The translations under genes and the position numbers were made by a program. Below are positions 33,956 to 41,670 of a stretch of DNA of 64,000 nucleotides, piece by piece. The stretch spans positions 558,001 through 622,000 of the forward strand of contig CBDHDJ010000002.1 of the NCBI GenBank assembly GCA_965261645.1, given 5' to 3'. The stretch's first letter is position 1. Each line of letters begins with the position of its first letter. The notes below the pieces were generated by a model that was given only the letters and a program-made list of their open reading frames with translations, did not search any database and was not told the origin of the DNA. The stretch comes from CBDHDJ01 sp965261645. GTDB taxonomy: Bacteria > Pseudomonadota > Alphaproteobacteria > SHVV01.

Positions 33956-34746
33956 TCAGATGACGATCAGGCTGTCCCGGCTGGCAATGGCGTGAAGGAT
34001 GCTGTGTGCGGTGACCGCCGAGGTCTTGGGGTTGTCCGGCATGGGCAGACCACGCATCTCGACGCGCAACTCACCGAACGGGCCCTGCGCCTCGATACGG
34101 CTCCGATTGTCCTTGGCCGCCGGATCGGCAATGAGCTGAATTTCGGTCTTGTCGAAACCCGCGCCGGCTAGCGCCACGGTCGCGGCGAGGTTCGCGTTCT
34201 TGGGGTAGAGCCGCGCCGCCTCACCCGCCGATCCGCCGAAGATCACCGTCGTCTGTAACAGCCCGCCGAGATTGAACTCGGTCTCCGCCGGCGTGCCCTT
34301 CCAGGCATCCGGGGGCTTGATCGAGGTATAGCGGACCCGATCGAGACCGCCGACGCGGAGCGCCGCCAGGCCGTCGATGCCCGCGGTTGTGCCGGCCGGC
34401 AGCACCATCCTGGCGCCGGTCCGAGCGGCCGCTCTCGCACCGAGTCCTCGGCCAGCGCGCCGGTGGAGATGACGAGCAAATCGGGCCCCGTCGCCAGCGC
34501 GGCCTCGCCATGCTCGGCCACCGCACCCTGGCCGGCGCATTCGATGATGAGGTCGGGTTCGGTCTCGCTCATACCGTCGAGACCGGTGATCACCTTGACG
34601 CCGGCATCGAGCGCGGCGCGCGCCTCATCCACCCGTTCCTCGCGCACCAGCACGGCGACCAGGCGCGCCTTTTCGGCCGCGCCGGCCAAGCCTTGCGCCA
34701 CCATGCGCCCGATGGCGCCGTAGCCGATCAAGACGATATTGGTCAC
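33956..34746 (-). pseudogene. L-aspartate dehydrogenase-like protein, frameshifted
   Basis: A GTG start at 34746 (AAGGA upstream) opens NIVLIGYGAIGRMVAQGL, a Rossmann NAD(P) fold, through ECAGQGAVAEHGEAAL. Homology then jumps frame near 34430-34436: GALAEDSVRE continues as AAARTGARMVLPAGTTAGIDG, needing one extra G. The C-terminal part has the family motifs KPPDAWKGTPAE, LYPKNANLAATVALAGAGFD and VTAHSILHAI. The reaction would be NAD(P)-dependent oxidation of L-aspartate (or the reverse). It converges with the NicX-like gene, 14 bases apart, and lies 47 bases downstream of a PhyH gene. Confidence 0.8.
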
Positions 34747-34793
34747 GCCGTATCCTTTTGCGCCGCCCGGCGCGACGTGCGAACAACCCCGTC

Positions 34794-35735
34794 TTATTCC
34801 GCGGCTCGGCGGTCCTGCATCTTGACGGGCCGGGGCCAGACTTGCGGGAACATATGGTGGTCGGACGGGAAGGGATCGCCGTCCTTGAGACCCGGATCCC
34901 AGGGCAGGCGGGCGTTCGGGACGCCCTCGCGCAGGGCGAAAGTCGTGCCATCGCCCACCCAGCGCGCGCCAACCCCGCGCCGCCGCCGGTCGGTGTAGTT
35001 GCCGGGCGCCCAATGCATGGTCAGCAGATGATTGAATACGACGTCGCCCGGTTCGGAATCGAATGAAAGGAGGTCCAGCTCACCATACATCGCGGCAAAA
35101 TCGGGTTGGAGTTCGAACTTCTCGTTGTACTTCTTGAGCCGGGCCTCCTCACCCCCGTCGGTGCCCGCGCCGGGCTCCGGATCGTAGAAGGTCAACTCAT
35201 ACTGGTTTTCCACGACGGCGGTGGGCTGGTCTTTCGTCGGTGAGACGAACCAGCGGTTCCAGTTGTGCGAACCCCTGAGGTACTCCGGCGCACCGCTTTC
35301 ATGGGTAACGACGTCGAGCGGCACCCAGGAGCCCGCCACATTGCGCCCGTGGACCGGGTTGGCGCCCTGGTCCTGGTGCCAGATCGTCTCGTGCGGCGTG
35401 TGGGGCTCCTTGGAGAAATGGAAATCGAACAGGAAGTTGACCTGCTCGGAACGCAGAATCTGTGCGGCAATCGGCGCGAGGGGCGAATCCAGTGCGAAGG
35501 CTCGGAAATCCTCGTCATGGGGCCACATGAAGGTCTCGAAGGAGAACCGTCCGGGCGATCCCTTCGGGTTGATGTCGGTGCCCATGGCACCGGGATTCGT
35601 GAGCATGCGGTCCAACGCTTCACCCATGCGGTCGATCCAGTCGAGGCTCAGGATGTTGCGGAGGCAGACCGCGCCATCTTTCCAATAGGCCTCGATCTCG
35701 TCTTCGGTCACGTCGCGGAGCGGCAGGTTATCCAT
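34794..35735 (-). CDS. Phytanoyl-CoA dioxygenase (PhyH) family protein
   Basis: 313-aa Fe(II)/2-oxoglutarate oxygenase. His120-x-Asp122 (IWHQDQGANPVHG) and the distal His in LTMHWAPGNYTDRRRRG form the iron site, with the following Arg binding 2-oxoglutarate. It is closest in layout to the gene at 4982 (FETFMW, HTPxxTxWHQDQ), less to the tandem group at 44105. It lies between aspartate dehydrogenase and a Rieske oxygenase on the same strand (gaps of 47 and 91 bases), suggesting one operon. Confidence 0.88.
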   Translation of the reverse strand: MDNLPLRDVTEDEIEAYWKDGAVCLRNILSLDWIDRMGEALDRMLTNPGAMGTDINPKGSPGRFSFETFMWPHDEDFRAFALDSPLAPIAAQILRSEQVNFLFDFHFSKEPHTPHETIWHQDQGANPVHGRNVAGSWVPLDVVTHESGAPEYLRGSHNWNRWFVSPTKDQPTAVVENQYELTFYDPEPGAGTDGGEEARLKKYNEKFELQPDFAAMYGELDLLSFDSEPGDVVFNHLLTMHWAPGNYTDRRRRGVGARWVGDGTTFALREGVPNARLPWDPGLKDGDPFPSDHHMFPQVWPRPVKMQDRRAAE

Positions 35736-35826
35736 AATTCACCCTCCAATTGCGGGCCGCCGGGCTGGTCGGGACCCCGATCTGCGTTGCGAGGAAAGAC
35801 TCTCTAGCGGCAATGCGCTTCCAGCG

Positions 35827-36978
35827 TCAAATCGGGTGCGGCGATCCCCGATTGAGCGTATTCCACACCATCAGGTCGAAGTGATGGAGGCAGTGCTCGC
35901 TGCGGTACGTCCGCTCCCGGTCGACCATGAAGCGCCCTTGATCGAAGCCCCGCGAGTGGAGGTTCCGCTGGACGCTTTCGCACACGGTGACGTCCTCGTT
36001 GTTGATGACCTGGGAGTTGTATTCGAACATCTCCCACTCGGTCCTGCCGGGGTTCTTGGCATAGCAATAGAAATCGATCGATTCGTTGGTGTGCTCCGGC
36101 CCATCGGGCGAGAGAACGAAGATGCTGAAATTGTCGCCCGCCGGATGGGCCATGAACAGGGTATTCGGCCACATCCACCACAGGTGGACGTCCTGAATGG
36201 CGTCGTCGGGGCTGAAATTGTAGGAGCGGTTCTTGTGCTTTTTGTGGCGGATGATGTGGTTCATGTAATAGGGAAATTCTTCCGTCTCAAAGCTCAACTT
36301 CAGAAGCGAGTTCGACCCCACCATGGCGTGCTGGTGGGTCACCGGACAGTGGTAGCACTCGGCGAAGTTCTCGATCACGATCTTCCAGTTGCAGTTGATA
36401 TCGAACGGATCGCGCCTGACCAGCGTGAGCGTGTCGTAGCCCGGCACCGCCGCCCTGATCTCGTCTTCGAGCCCGCCCATCATCTGTTTCATCGCTTGGG
36501 CGTCGCGATCGAAATTCACGAAGACCATGCGGGCGTACTCCTCAACCCTGACCTGGCTCAGGCAAAACTGGGAATGGTCGAAGTCGCGCACGTTTTCGCT
36601 ATTGGCGGCGGTCTTCAGGTTGCCGTCGATATCGTAGGACCAGGCGTGGTAGGGGCAGACGATGGTCTTGACCTTGCCGGCGCCTTCCAAGAGCGCATGC
36701 CCGCGGTGCCTGCACACGTTGTAAAACGCCCTGATCTGCTGGTCGGTGCAGCGAATCAGGAAGACCTTTTGGTCGTAGAACTCGTAGGTCTTGTAGCTGC
36801 CAACCCCGGAGAAGTCCTCGATATGGCCGGCGAACTGCCAGCCCTTGAAGAGGATTTCTTCCTTTTCCCGCTCGAAAATCTCGGGATCGATGTAGTAGCG
36901 GGACGGCAGCGTCCCGGAATTCTCGGGGTCCGGGCCAAACGTGCCCTCCAGCATCCCGGGTGAAGCCTTGGGCGCCAT
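35827..36978 (-). CDS. Rieske-type oxygenase alpha subunit (second type)
   Basis: 383 aa from ATG 36978 (GGGAGAGACG upstream; an ATG at 36999 is also possible). Rieske ligands CRHRGHALL and CPYHAWSYD; catalytic segment INCNWKIVIENFAECYHCPVTHQH. The sequence differs clearly from the other two Rieske genes and has the choline/carnitine-monooxygenase-like style (CYHCPVTH), so an amine or betaine substrate is plausible but unproven. It is the first gene of a minus-strand run (Rieske, PhyH, aspartate dehydrogenase) and divergent from the triple-RidA gene; the 242-base gap should hold both promoters. Confidence 0.85.
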   Translation of the reverse strand: MAPKASPGMLEGTFGPDPENSGTLPSRYYIDPEIFEREKEEILFKGWQFAGHIEDFSGVGSYKTYEFYDQKVFLIRCTDQQIRAFYNVCRHRGHALLEGAGKVKTIVCPYHAWSYDIDGNLKTAANSENVRDFDHSQFCLSQVRVEEYARMVFVNFDRDAQAMKQMMGGLEDEIRAAVPGYDTLTLVRRDPFDINCNWKIVIENFAECYHCPVTHQHAMVGSNSLLKLSFETEEFPYYMNHIIRHKKHKNRSYNFSPDDAIQDVHLWWMWPNTLFMAHPAGDNFSIFVLSPDGPEHTNESIDFYCYAKNPGRTEWEMFEYNSQVINNEDVTVCESVQRNLHSRGFDQGRFMVDRERTYRSEHCLHHFDLMVWNTLNRGSPHPI

Positions 36979-37220
36979 CGTCTCTCCCTCTCTGGTCACG
37001 GCTCGTCTCAGCCAAATAGACCATTCGAGAAGGGGCCAGGCAAGGGCAACCTGCTAAGGGGCGCCATGCCGAGGCGTGAACGGTGGGATAGCCTGGGCCT
37101 CACAACGTCCCCGCCTTGCGCGGGCCAGCGCGGCGTGGCTAGGATGGCGGTCGAATAGACGGCCCGGCACGTGCCCGCCAGCCTGTCTCATCACGTCGCA
37201 CAATAAGCAAGGAGGACTTC

Positions 37221-38417
37221 ATGGGCGCTCCGCGCAAAGAGATTCGCGTCCCCGCATTGGGCGAGCCGTTCGGCCACTACACCGATGCGGTGTTGTGCGG
37301 CGAATTCCTGTTCGCCTCGGGTCAGTGCGGGCTCGACGGGGACAACAATATCGTCGGTCTTGGCGATCCGGCGCAGCAGGCCGAGCAGATGCACGAGAAC
37401 ATGCAAGCGGTGCTGGAGGCCGCCGGCATGGGTTTCGAGGACATCGCCAATGTCGAGCTCTTCCTGCCCAACGCCGATGACCGCCACAAGATCAATCCGA
37501 CCCGGCAGTCCTATTTTGGCGAGCACCGGCCGGCCAGCACGCTCGTCGAATGCAACGCGCTCGGCCAGCCCGATCTCGCGGTGGAGCTGGAACTCATCGC
37601 CTACAAGCCGCGTGAGGGCGGCCCGCCGCGCAAAGAACTCCGGCTGCCGGGTTTCCCCGAGCCGATGAGTCACTACACCGACGTCGTCGCATGCGGCGAC
37701 TTCGCGTTTCTCGCCGGCGCCATCCCTTGCGACGACCAATGGGACCTCAAAGGCCAGGGCGACGTCAGCGTCCAGGCCCGGGTCGCGCTGGAGAACATGC
37801 AAGCGATGTTGGCATCGGTCGACATGGGTTTCGAGGACGTGGCCCGTGTCATCGTCTTCCTCACCGACGTCAACGACCGCGAGGCGGTCAACGAGGTGCG
37901 CAAGGAATTCTTCGGTGACCATCGGCCCGCCAGCACGCTCTTCGGCATCCACCGGCTGGCCGTGCCGGACATGAAGATCGAAATCGAATCGATCGCTTAC
38001 AAGCCCAAGAGCGGCGGCCCTCTGCGCGAGGAGCTGTATCTGCCGGACTTGAGCGAGCCCATCAGCCACTACACCCACGGCGTTCAGTGCGGCGATTTCC
38101 TCTTCCTGTCGGGCGCCGGGCCGTGGACTAAGGACCGCGAGCTGGTCGGCGCGAACGATATCGCCGCCCAATGCGATCAGACGCTATGGAAGCTCGGAGA
38201 GGCGCTCAAGGCCGCCGGCATGGGCTTCGAGGACGTGGCCAAGATCACGGTCTATCTCTTGGACGCGGCCGACGGCGCCAAGCTCGATGCCGTGCGGAAG
38301 AAGCACTTCGGCGTATCCCGGCCGGCCGACACCCTCGTCGCGATCGACGAGTTCGCGCTCCCCGGCATGGGAATCGAGATCGATGCGGTAGCCTACAAGC
38401 CGGGCAGCGGCGGCTGA
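37221..38417 (+). CDS. Triple-domain RidA (YjgF/YER057c/UK114) protein
   Basis: 398 aa made of three tandem RidA domains: residues ~1-135, 136-267 and 268-398. Each opens with a PR/LR-E-L-x-LP...HYT motif and closes with AYKPxxGG. Normal RidA is a homotrimer of ~130-aa chains, with active sites between subunits, that hydrolyses reactive enamines/imines. Here the trimer appears covalently linked. The Arg that binds substrate in E. coli RidA (Arg105) is matched by eye only in the middle domain (Arg245, GIHRLAVPD). The first has Asn112 and the third Glu377, so the sites may differ or not all be active. RBS AAGGAGGA before ATG 37221. It is a single gene between a Rieske gene and the aromatic-CoA operon. 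Confidence 0.85.
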   Translation: MGAPRKEIRVPALGEPFGHYTDAVLCGEFLFASGQCGLDGDNNIVGLGDPAQQAEQMHENMQAVLEAAGMGFEDIANVELFLPNADDRHKINPTRQSYFGEHRPASTLVECNALGQPDLAVELELIAYKPREGGPPRKELRLPGFPEPMSHYTDVVACGDFAFLAGAIPCDDQWDLKGQGDVSVQARVALENMQAMLASVDMGFEDVARVIVFLTDVNDREAVNEVRKEFFGDHRPASTLFGIHRLAVPDMKIEIESIAYKPKSGGPLREELYLPDLSEPISHYTHGVQCGDFLFLSGAGPWTKDRELVGANDIAAQCDQTLWKLGEALKAAGMGFEDVAKITVYLLDAADGAKLDAVRKKHFGVSRPADTLVAIDEFALPGMGIEIDAVAYKPGSGG

Positions 38418-38439
38418 GGCGGCGGGGCGGCTCGAGCGG

Positions 38440-38835
38440 TCAGGCGGGAATCACCGCGGTCGCTTCGATCTCCACCTTGGCGCGGGGCTCCAAGAGGCCG
38501 GCGACGGCCAGGACCGTCATCGCCGGATAGTGCCGGCCGATCGCCGCGCGCCAAACGGCGCCGATCTCCTTCTGGTTGCCGAGATACTCATCGAGATCGG
38601 TCAAGTACCAAGTCAGCCGCGTGAGGTGCTGGGCCTCGCCGCCCGCCTCGGCCAAGACCGCCAGGATGTTCCTCAACACCTGCTCGATCTGCGCCACAAG
38701 CCCATCGGAGACGAGCGTGCCTGTCTCGTCCCAGCCGATCTGCCCGGCGATGAAGACGAGCCGGCCCTCGGCAGCGACGCCGTTGGCGTAACCGCCGGGG
38801 CGCGGCCAGCCCGCGGGTTGGAGAATGTCCATCAT
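38440..38835 (-). CDS. RidA family protein (single domain)
   Basis: 131 aa (LVFIAGQIGWDETG, RLTWYLTDLDEYL, AKVEIEATAVIPA). Probable enamine/imine deaminase. It is the last gene of the minus-strand aromatic-CoA operon, 20 bases after the acyl-CoA dehydrogenase. In a 2-aminobenzoyl-CoA pathway the ring-reduced product is an enamine, so a RidA here makes chemical sense. No Arg is seen at the Arg105 position. It converges with the triple-RidA gene. Confidence 0.85.
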   Translation of the reverse strand: MMDILQPAGWPRPGGYANGVAAEGRLVFIAGQIGWDETGTLVSDGLVAQIEQVLRNILAVLAEAGGEAQHLTRLTWYLTDLDEYLGNQKEIGAVWRAAIGRHYPAMTVLAVAGLLEPRAKVEIEATAVIPA

Positions 38836-38855
38836 GGGGCCCTTTCGAAGGCTTA

Positions 38856-40040
38856 CTAGAGGTTTGTTCCTGGCTTTCCCGCCTCGCGCGTGTGCCGGGC
38901 GATGATTATTTTCTGAAGCTCGGAGGCGCCCTCGTAGATGCGCAGCGCCCGCACCTCGCGGTAGAGCCGCTCGAGGACCGAGCCCGCCACCACGCCGCGC
39001 GCGCCTGCCAGCTGCAGCGCGGCGTCGATCACCCGTTGCGCCGCCTCGGTGGCGTGGAGCTTGGCCATGGCGGCCTCGCGGGTGACCCGGGCCTGGCCTT
39101 GGTCCTTGGCCCAGCCGGCGCGGTAGACGAGGAGCGCGCTCGCGTCCACCTCGAGCGCCATGTCGGCGATGGCGGCCTGGGTCATCTGCAAGTCGGCCAA
39201 GGCGGAGCCGAAGACCTCGCGGGATTCGGTCCGCGCCAGCGCCTCGTCGAGAGCGCGGCGCGCGAAGCCGAGCGCCGCGGCGCCCACGGTCGGGCGGTAT
39301 ATATCGAGGGTCGCCATGGCGATCTTGAAGCCCTCGCCGGGTTGGCCGAGGCGCTGGCCTGCCGGCACCCGGCAGTCGTTGAGCTGAATCGTCGCCAGGG
39401 GATGGGGCGCCATCACCTGGATGCGTTCGGAGACGTTAAGGCCCGGCGCGTCCGCATCGACGACGAACGCGCTCAGGCCCTTGGCGCCAGGGCCCTCGCC
39501 GGTACGCGCAAAGACCGTGTAATAGTGCGCGAGGCCGCCGTTGGAGACCCAGGTCTTGGTGCCGTCGGGAACGTAGGATGAGCCGACCGCGCGCGCCGTC
39601 GTGGCGAGGGCGGCGACGTCGGACCCGGCCTCCGGCTCGGAGAGCGCGAACGCCGCGATCATGCGACCCTCGCGCACGTGGGGAAGGTAGCGGGCCTTCA
39701 GCTCCTCGTCACCGAACAGCACGAGCGCGCCCGACCCCAATCCCTGCATGGCGAAGGCAAAATCGGCGAGCGCACCGTGCCGCGCCAGTGTCTCGCGGAT
39801 GAGGCAGAGCGAGCGGACATCCAAGGTCTCATGGTGCCCGCCATAGGCTCGGGGTACGCAATAGGCGAGCCAGCCACCGGCGGCCAGCGCCGCCACGAGG
39901 CCGCGGCACGTGTCGTCGAGATCGGCTTCGTCTGCTTCCCCATTAGCATGGTCTTGCGCCCAGGCCTCGAGATCGACCGCCAGCACATGGTAGGTATGGT
40001 CGAAAAAAGGCCAGTCGAGGAAGCTTCGATCGGCCATCAA
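38856..40040 (-). CDS. Acyl-CoA dehydrogenase
   Basis: 394 aa flavoenzyme. FAD-binding segments FALSEPEAGSDVAAL and KTWVSNGG, and catalytic base Glu in ALRIYEGASELQKIIIARH. The segment IQVMAPHPLATIQLNDCRVP is unlike ordinary fatty-acid dehydrogenases and similar in style to those in cyclic/aromatic acyl-CoA pathways. The start overlaps the stop of the upstream crotonase by four bases (ATGA). Role inferred: desaturating a cyclic or ring-opened CoA thioester. Confidence 0.88.
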   Translation of the reverse strand: MMADRSFLDWPFFDHTYHVLAVDLEAWAQDHANGEADEADLDDTCRGLVAALAAGGWLAYCVPRAYGGHHETLDVRSLCLIRETLARHGALADFAFAMQGLGSGALVLFGDEELKARYLPHVREGRMIAAFALSEPEAGSDVAALATTARAVGSSYVPDGTKTWVSNGGLAHYYTVFARTGEGPGAKGLSAFVVDADAPGLNVSERIQVMAPHPLATIQLNDCRVPAGQRLGQPGEGFKIAMATLDIYRPTVGAAALGFARRALDEALARTESREVFGSALADLQMTQAAIADMALEVDASALLVYRAGWAKDQGQARVTREAAMAKLHATEAAQRVIDAALQLAGARGVVAGSVLERLYREVRALRIYEGASELQKIIIARHTREAGKPGTNL

Positions 40041-40846
40041 TTACCCTCGAACATCGGGGTGCGTTTGTCCATGAACGCGTTGTACGCGCGGGCGAAGTCT
40101 TGGGTCTGCATGCACGCGGCCTGGGCGTCGGCCTCGGCTTCGATGGCCTCGACAAGCCCCATGTCCCACTCCCGGTTGAGCATCGCCTTGGTGGTGGCGT
40201 GCGCGACGGTGGGGCCCTCCGCCAGGTCGCGCGCCATGGCCAGCGCCTCGTCGAGCAGGGCTGCGGGCGCTGCCAAGCGATTGAAGAACCCCCAGCGCTC
40301 GCCCTCCTCGCCGGTCATGGTACGGCCGGTGAAGAGCAACTCCGCCGCCCGGCCGTGGCCGATGAGGCGCGGCAGCAAGGCGCACGCGCCCATGTCGCAG
40401 CCCGCCAGTCCCACTTTGACGAACAGGAAAGCGACCCGCGCGGCAGCGGTACTAAGGCGCAGATCGCTGGCCATGGCCACGGCGGCGCCGGCGCCGGCGC
40501 ACACGCCATCGACCGCCGCGATGATCGGCTGCGGACAGGCGCGCATTGCCTTGACGAGATCGCCGGTCATGTGCGTGAAGTCCTTGAGGCCCGGCGGCTC
40601 GAGGGTGACCAGTTTGCCGATGATGTCCCGCACGTCGCCGCCCGAACAGAAGTTACCGCCCGCGCCGGTGATCACCACCGCTTTGACGTCGTCCGCGGTC
40701 CCGAGCGCCCGAAAAGTATCGCGGAGCTCGGCATAGGACTCAAACGTGAGCGGGTTTTTTCGCTCCGGGCGGTCGAGGGTCACGATCCCCACGTTGCCAT
40801 CGAGCAACCAGCGGAAATGCGTCGGTTCGAAATTCTGCATCGTCAT
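40037..40846 (-). CDS. Enoyl-CoA hydratase/isomerase (crotonase) family protein
   Basis: 269 aa. Oxyanion-hole segments ITGAGGNFCSGGDVRDI and GVCAGAGAAVAMASDLRL, and GLAGCDMGACALLPRLIG at the usual position of the second catalytic residue. Part of the aromatic-CoA operon, overlapping the acyl-CoA dehydrogenase by four bases. It could hydrate a cyclic enoyl-CoA or open the ring hydrolytically. Confidence 0.88.
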   Translation of the reverse strand: MTMQNFEPTHFRWLLDGNVGIVTLDRPERKNPLTFESYAELRDTFRALGTADDVKAVVITGAGGNFCSGGDVRDIIGKLVTLEPPGLKDFTHMTGDLVKAMRACPQPIIAAVDGVCAGAGAAVAMASDLRLSTAAARVAFLFVKVGLAGCDMGACALLPRLIGHGRAAELLFTGRTMTGEEGERWGFFNRLAAPAALLDEALAMARDLAEGPTVAHATTKAMLNREWDMGLVEAIEAEADAQAACMQTQDFARAYNAFMDKRTPMFEGN

Positions 40847-40897
40847 GACGTCCTCGCGGTCAGGGTCGGTCGGGCCGGGCGGGCGCGGGGCGCTTTC

Positions 40898-41668
40898 TCA
40901 ATGAAACACCTCGCCGCCATCGACCGAGATCGCCTGTCCGGTGACCGATTCGCTGCCCGGCAGGCAGAGCCAGGCGACGGCGGCGGCCACCTCGTCCGGC
41001 GCGATGAAGCGGTTCTGGGGGTTGTGTCGCCGGAGCGCCTCGGCGGCCTCTGCGCGGCTCCGTTTCGTCTTGTCGGCGATGGCGCCGAGCGCGCGCTCGA
41101 GCAGGTCGGACTCCGTGAAACCGGGGCACACCGCGTTCACGGTTATGCCCTGGCCGGCGCATTCGCGGGCGAGCGACCGGGTCAAGCCGATGACACCGTG
41201 TTTCGCGGCGCAATAGGCGCTGGCATAGGGAACGCCTGTGAGGCCCGCCGTGCTCGCGATGTTGACGATGCGCCCGTAGCCCGCCTCCATCATGGCGGGC
41301 AGCGCCGCCCGCGTGCACAGGAACGTGCCGGTGAGGTTGACATCGAGATGCGCCTGCCAAGCCGCGAGATCGGTACGAACGAACGGCGCGGAACTCGCCG
41401 TCCCGGCGTTGTTGACCAGGATCGCGGGCGGGCCGAAGGCCGCGGCCGATTCCGCGAAGGTGCGAGCGATGCTCGCCTCATCGGTCACATCGCACACGAT
41501 CGATGTCGCCTGGGGAAGAGGTCGGGCCGTCGCATCGAGGGCGGATCGGTCGCGGCCCACCAGTGTCAGTGCTGCACCGTGGCACGCGAGGCGATCGGCG
41601 ATCGCCGCGCCAATGCCGCGCCCGCCCCCCGTGACGAGCACGTGCCGGCCTGCAAGCTCTCCCGCCAT
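40898..41668 (-). CDS. Short-chain dehydrogenase/reductase
   Basis: 256 aa. TGGGRGIGAAIA is the NAD(P) loop, NNAG follows at the normal distance, Ser in IVNIASTAG, and Tyr/Lys in YCAAKHG form the active site. It ends SVDGGEVFH. I set the start at ATG 41668 (MAGELAGRHVLV), two bases after the stop of the upstream monooxygenase. It is the likely 3-hydroxyacyl-CoA dehydrogenase step of the pathway. Confidence 0.88.
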   Translation of the reverse strand: MAGELAGRHVLVTGGGRGIGAAIADRLACHGAALTLVGRDRSALDATARPLPQATSIVCDVTDEASIARTFAESAAAFGPPAILVNNAGTASSAPFVRTDLAAWQAHLDVNLTGTFLCTRAALPAMMEAGYGRIVNIASTAGLTGVPYASAYCAAKHGVIGLTRSLARECAGQGITVNAVCPGFTESDLLERALGAIADKTKRSRAEAAEALRRHNPQNRFIAPDEVAAAVAWLCLPGSESVTGQAISVDGGEVFH

Positions 41669-41670
41669 CG

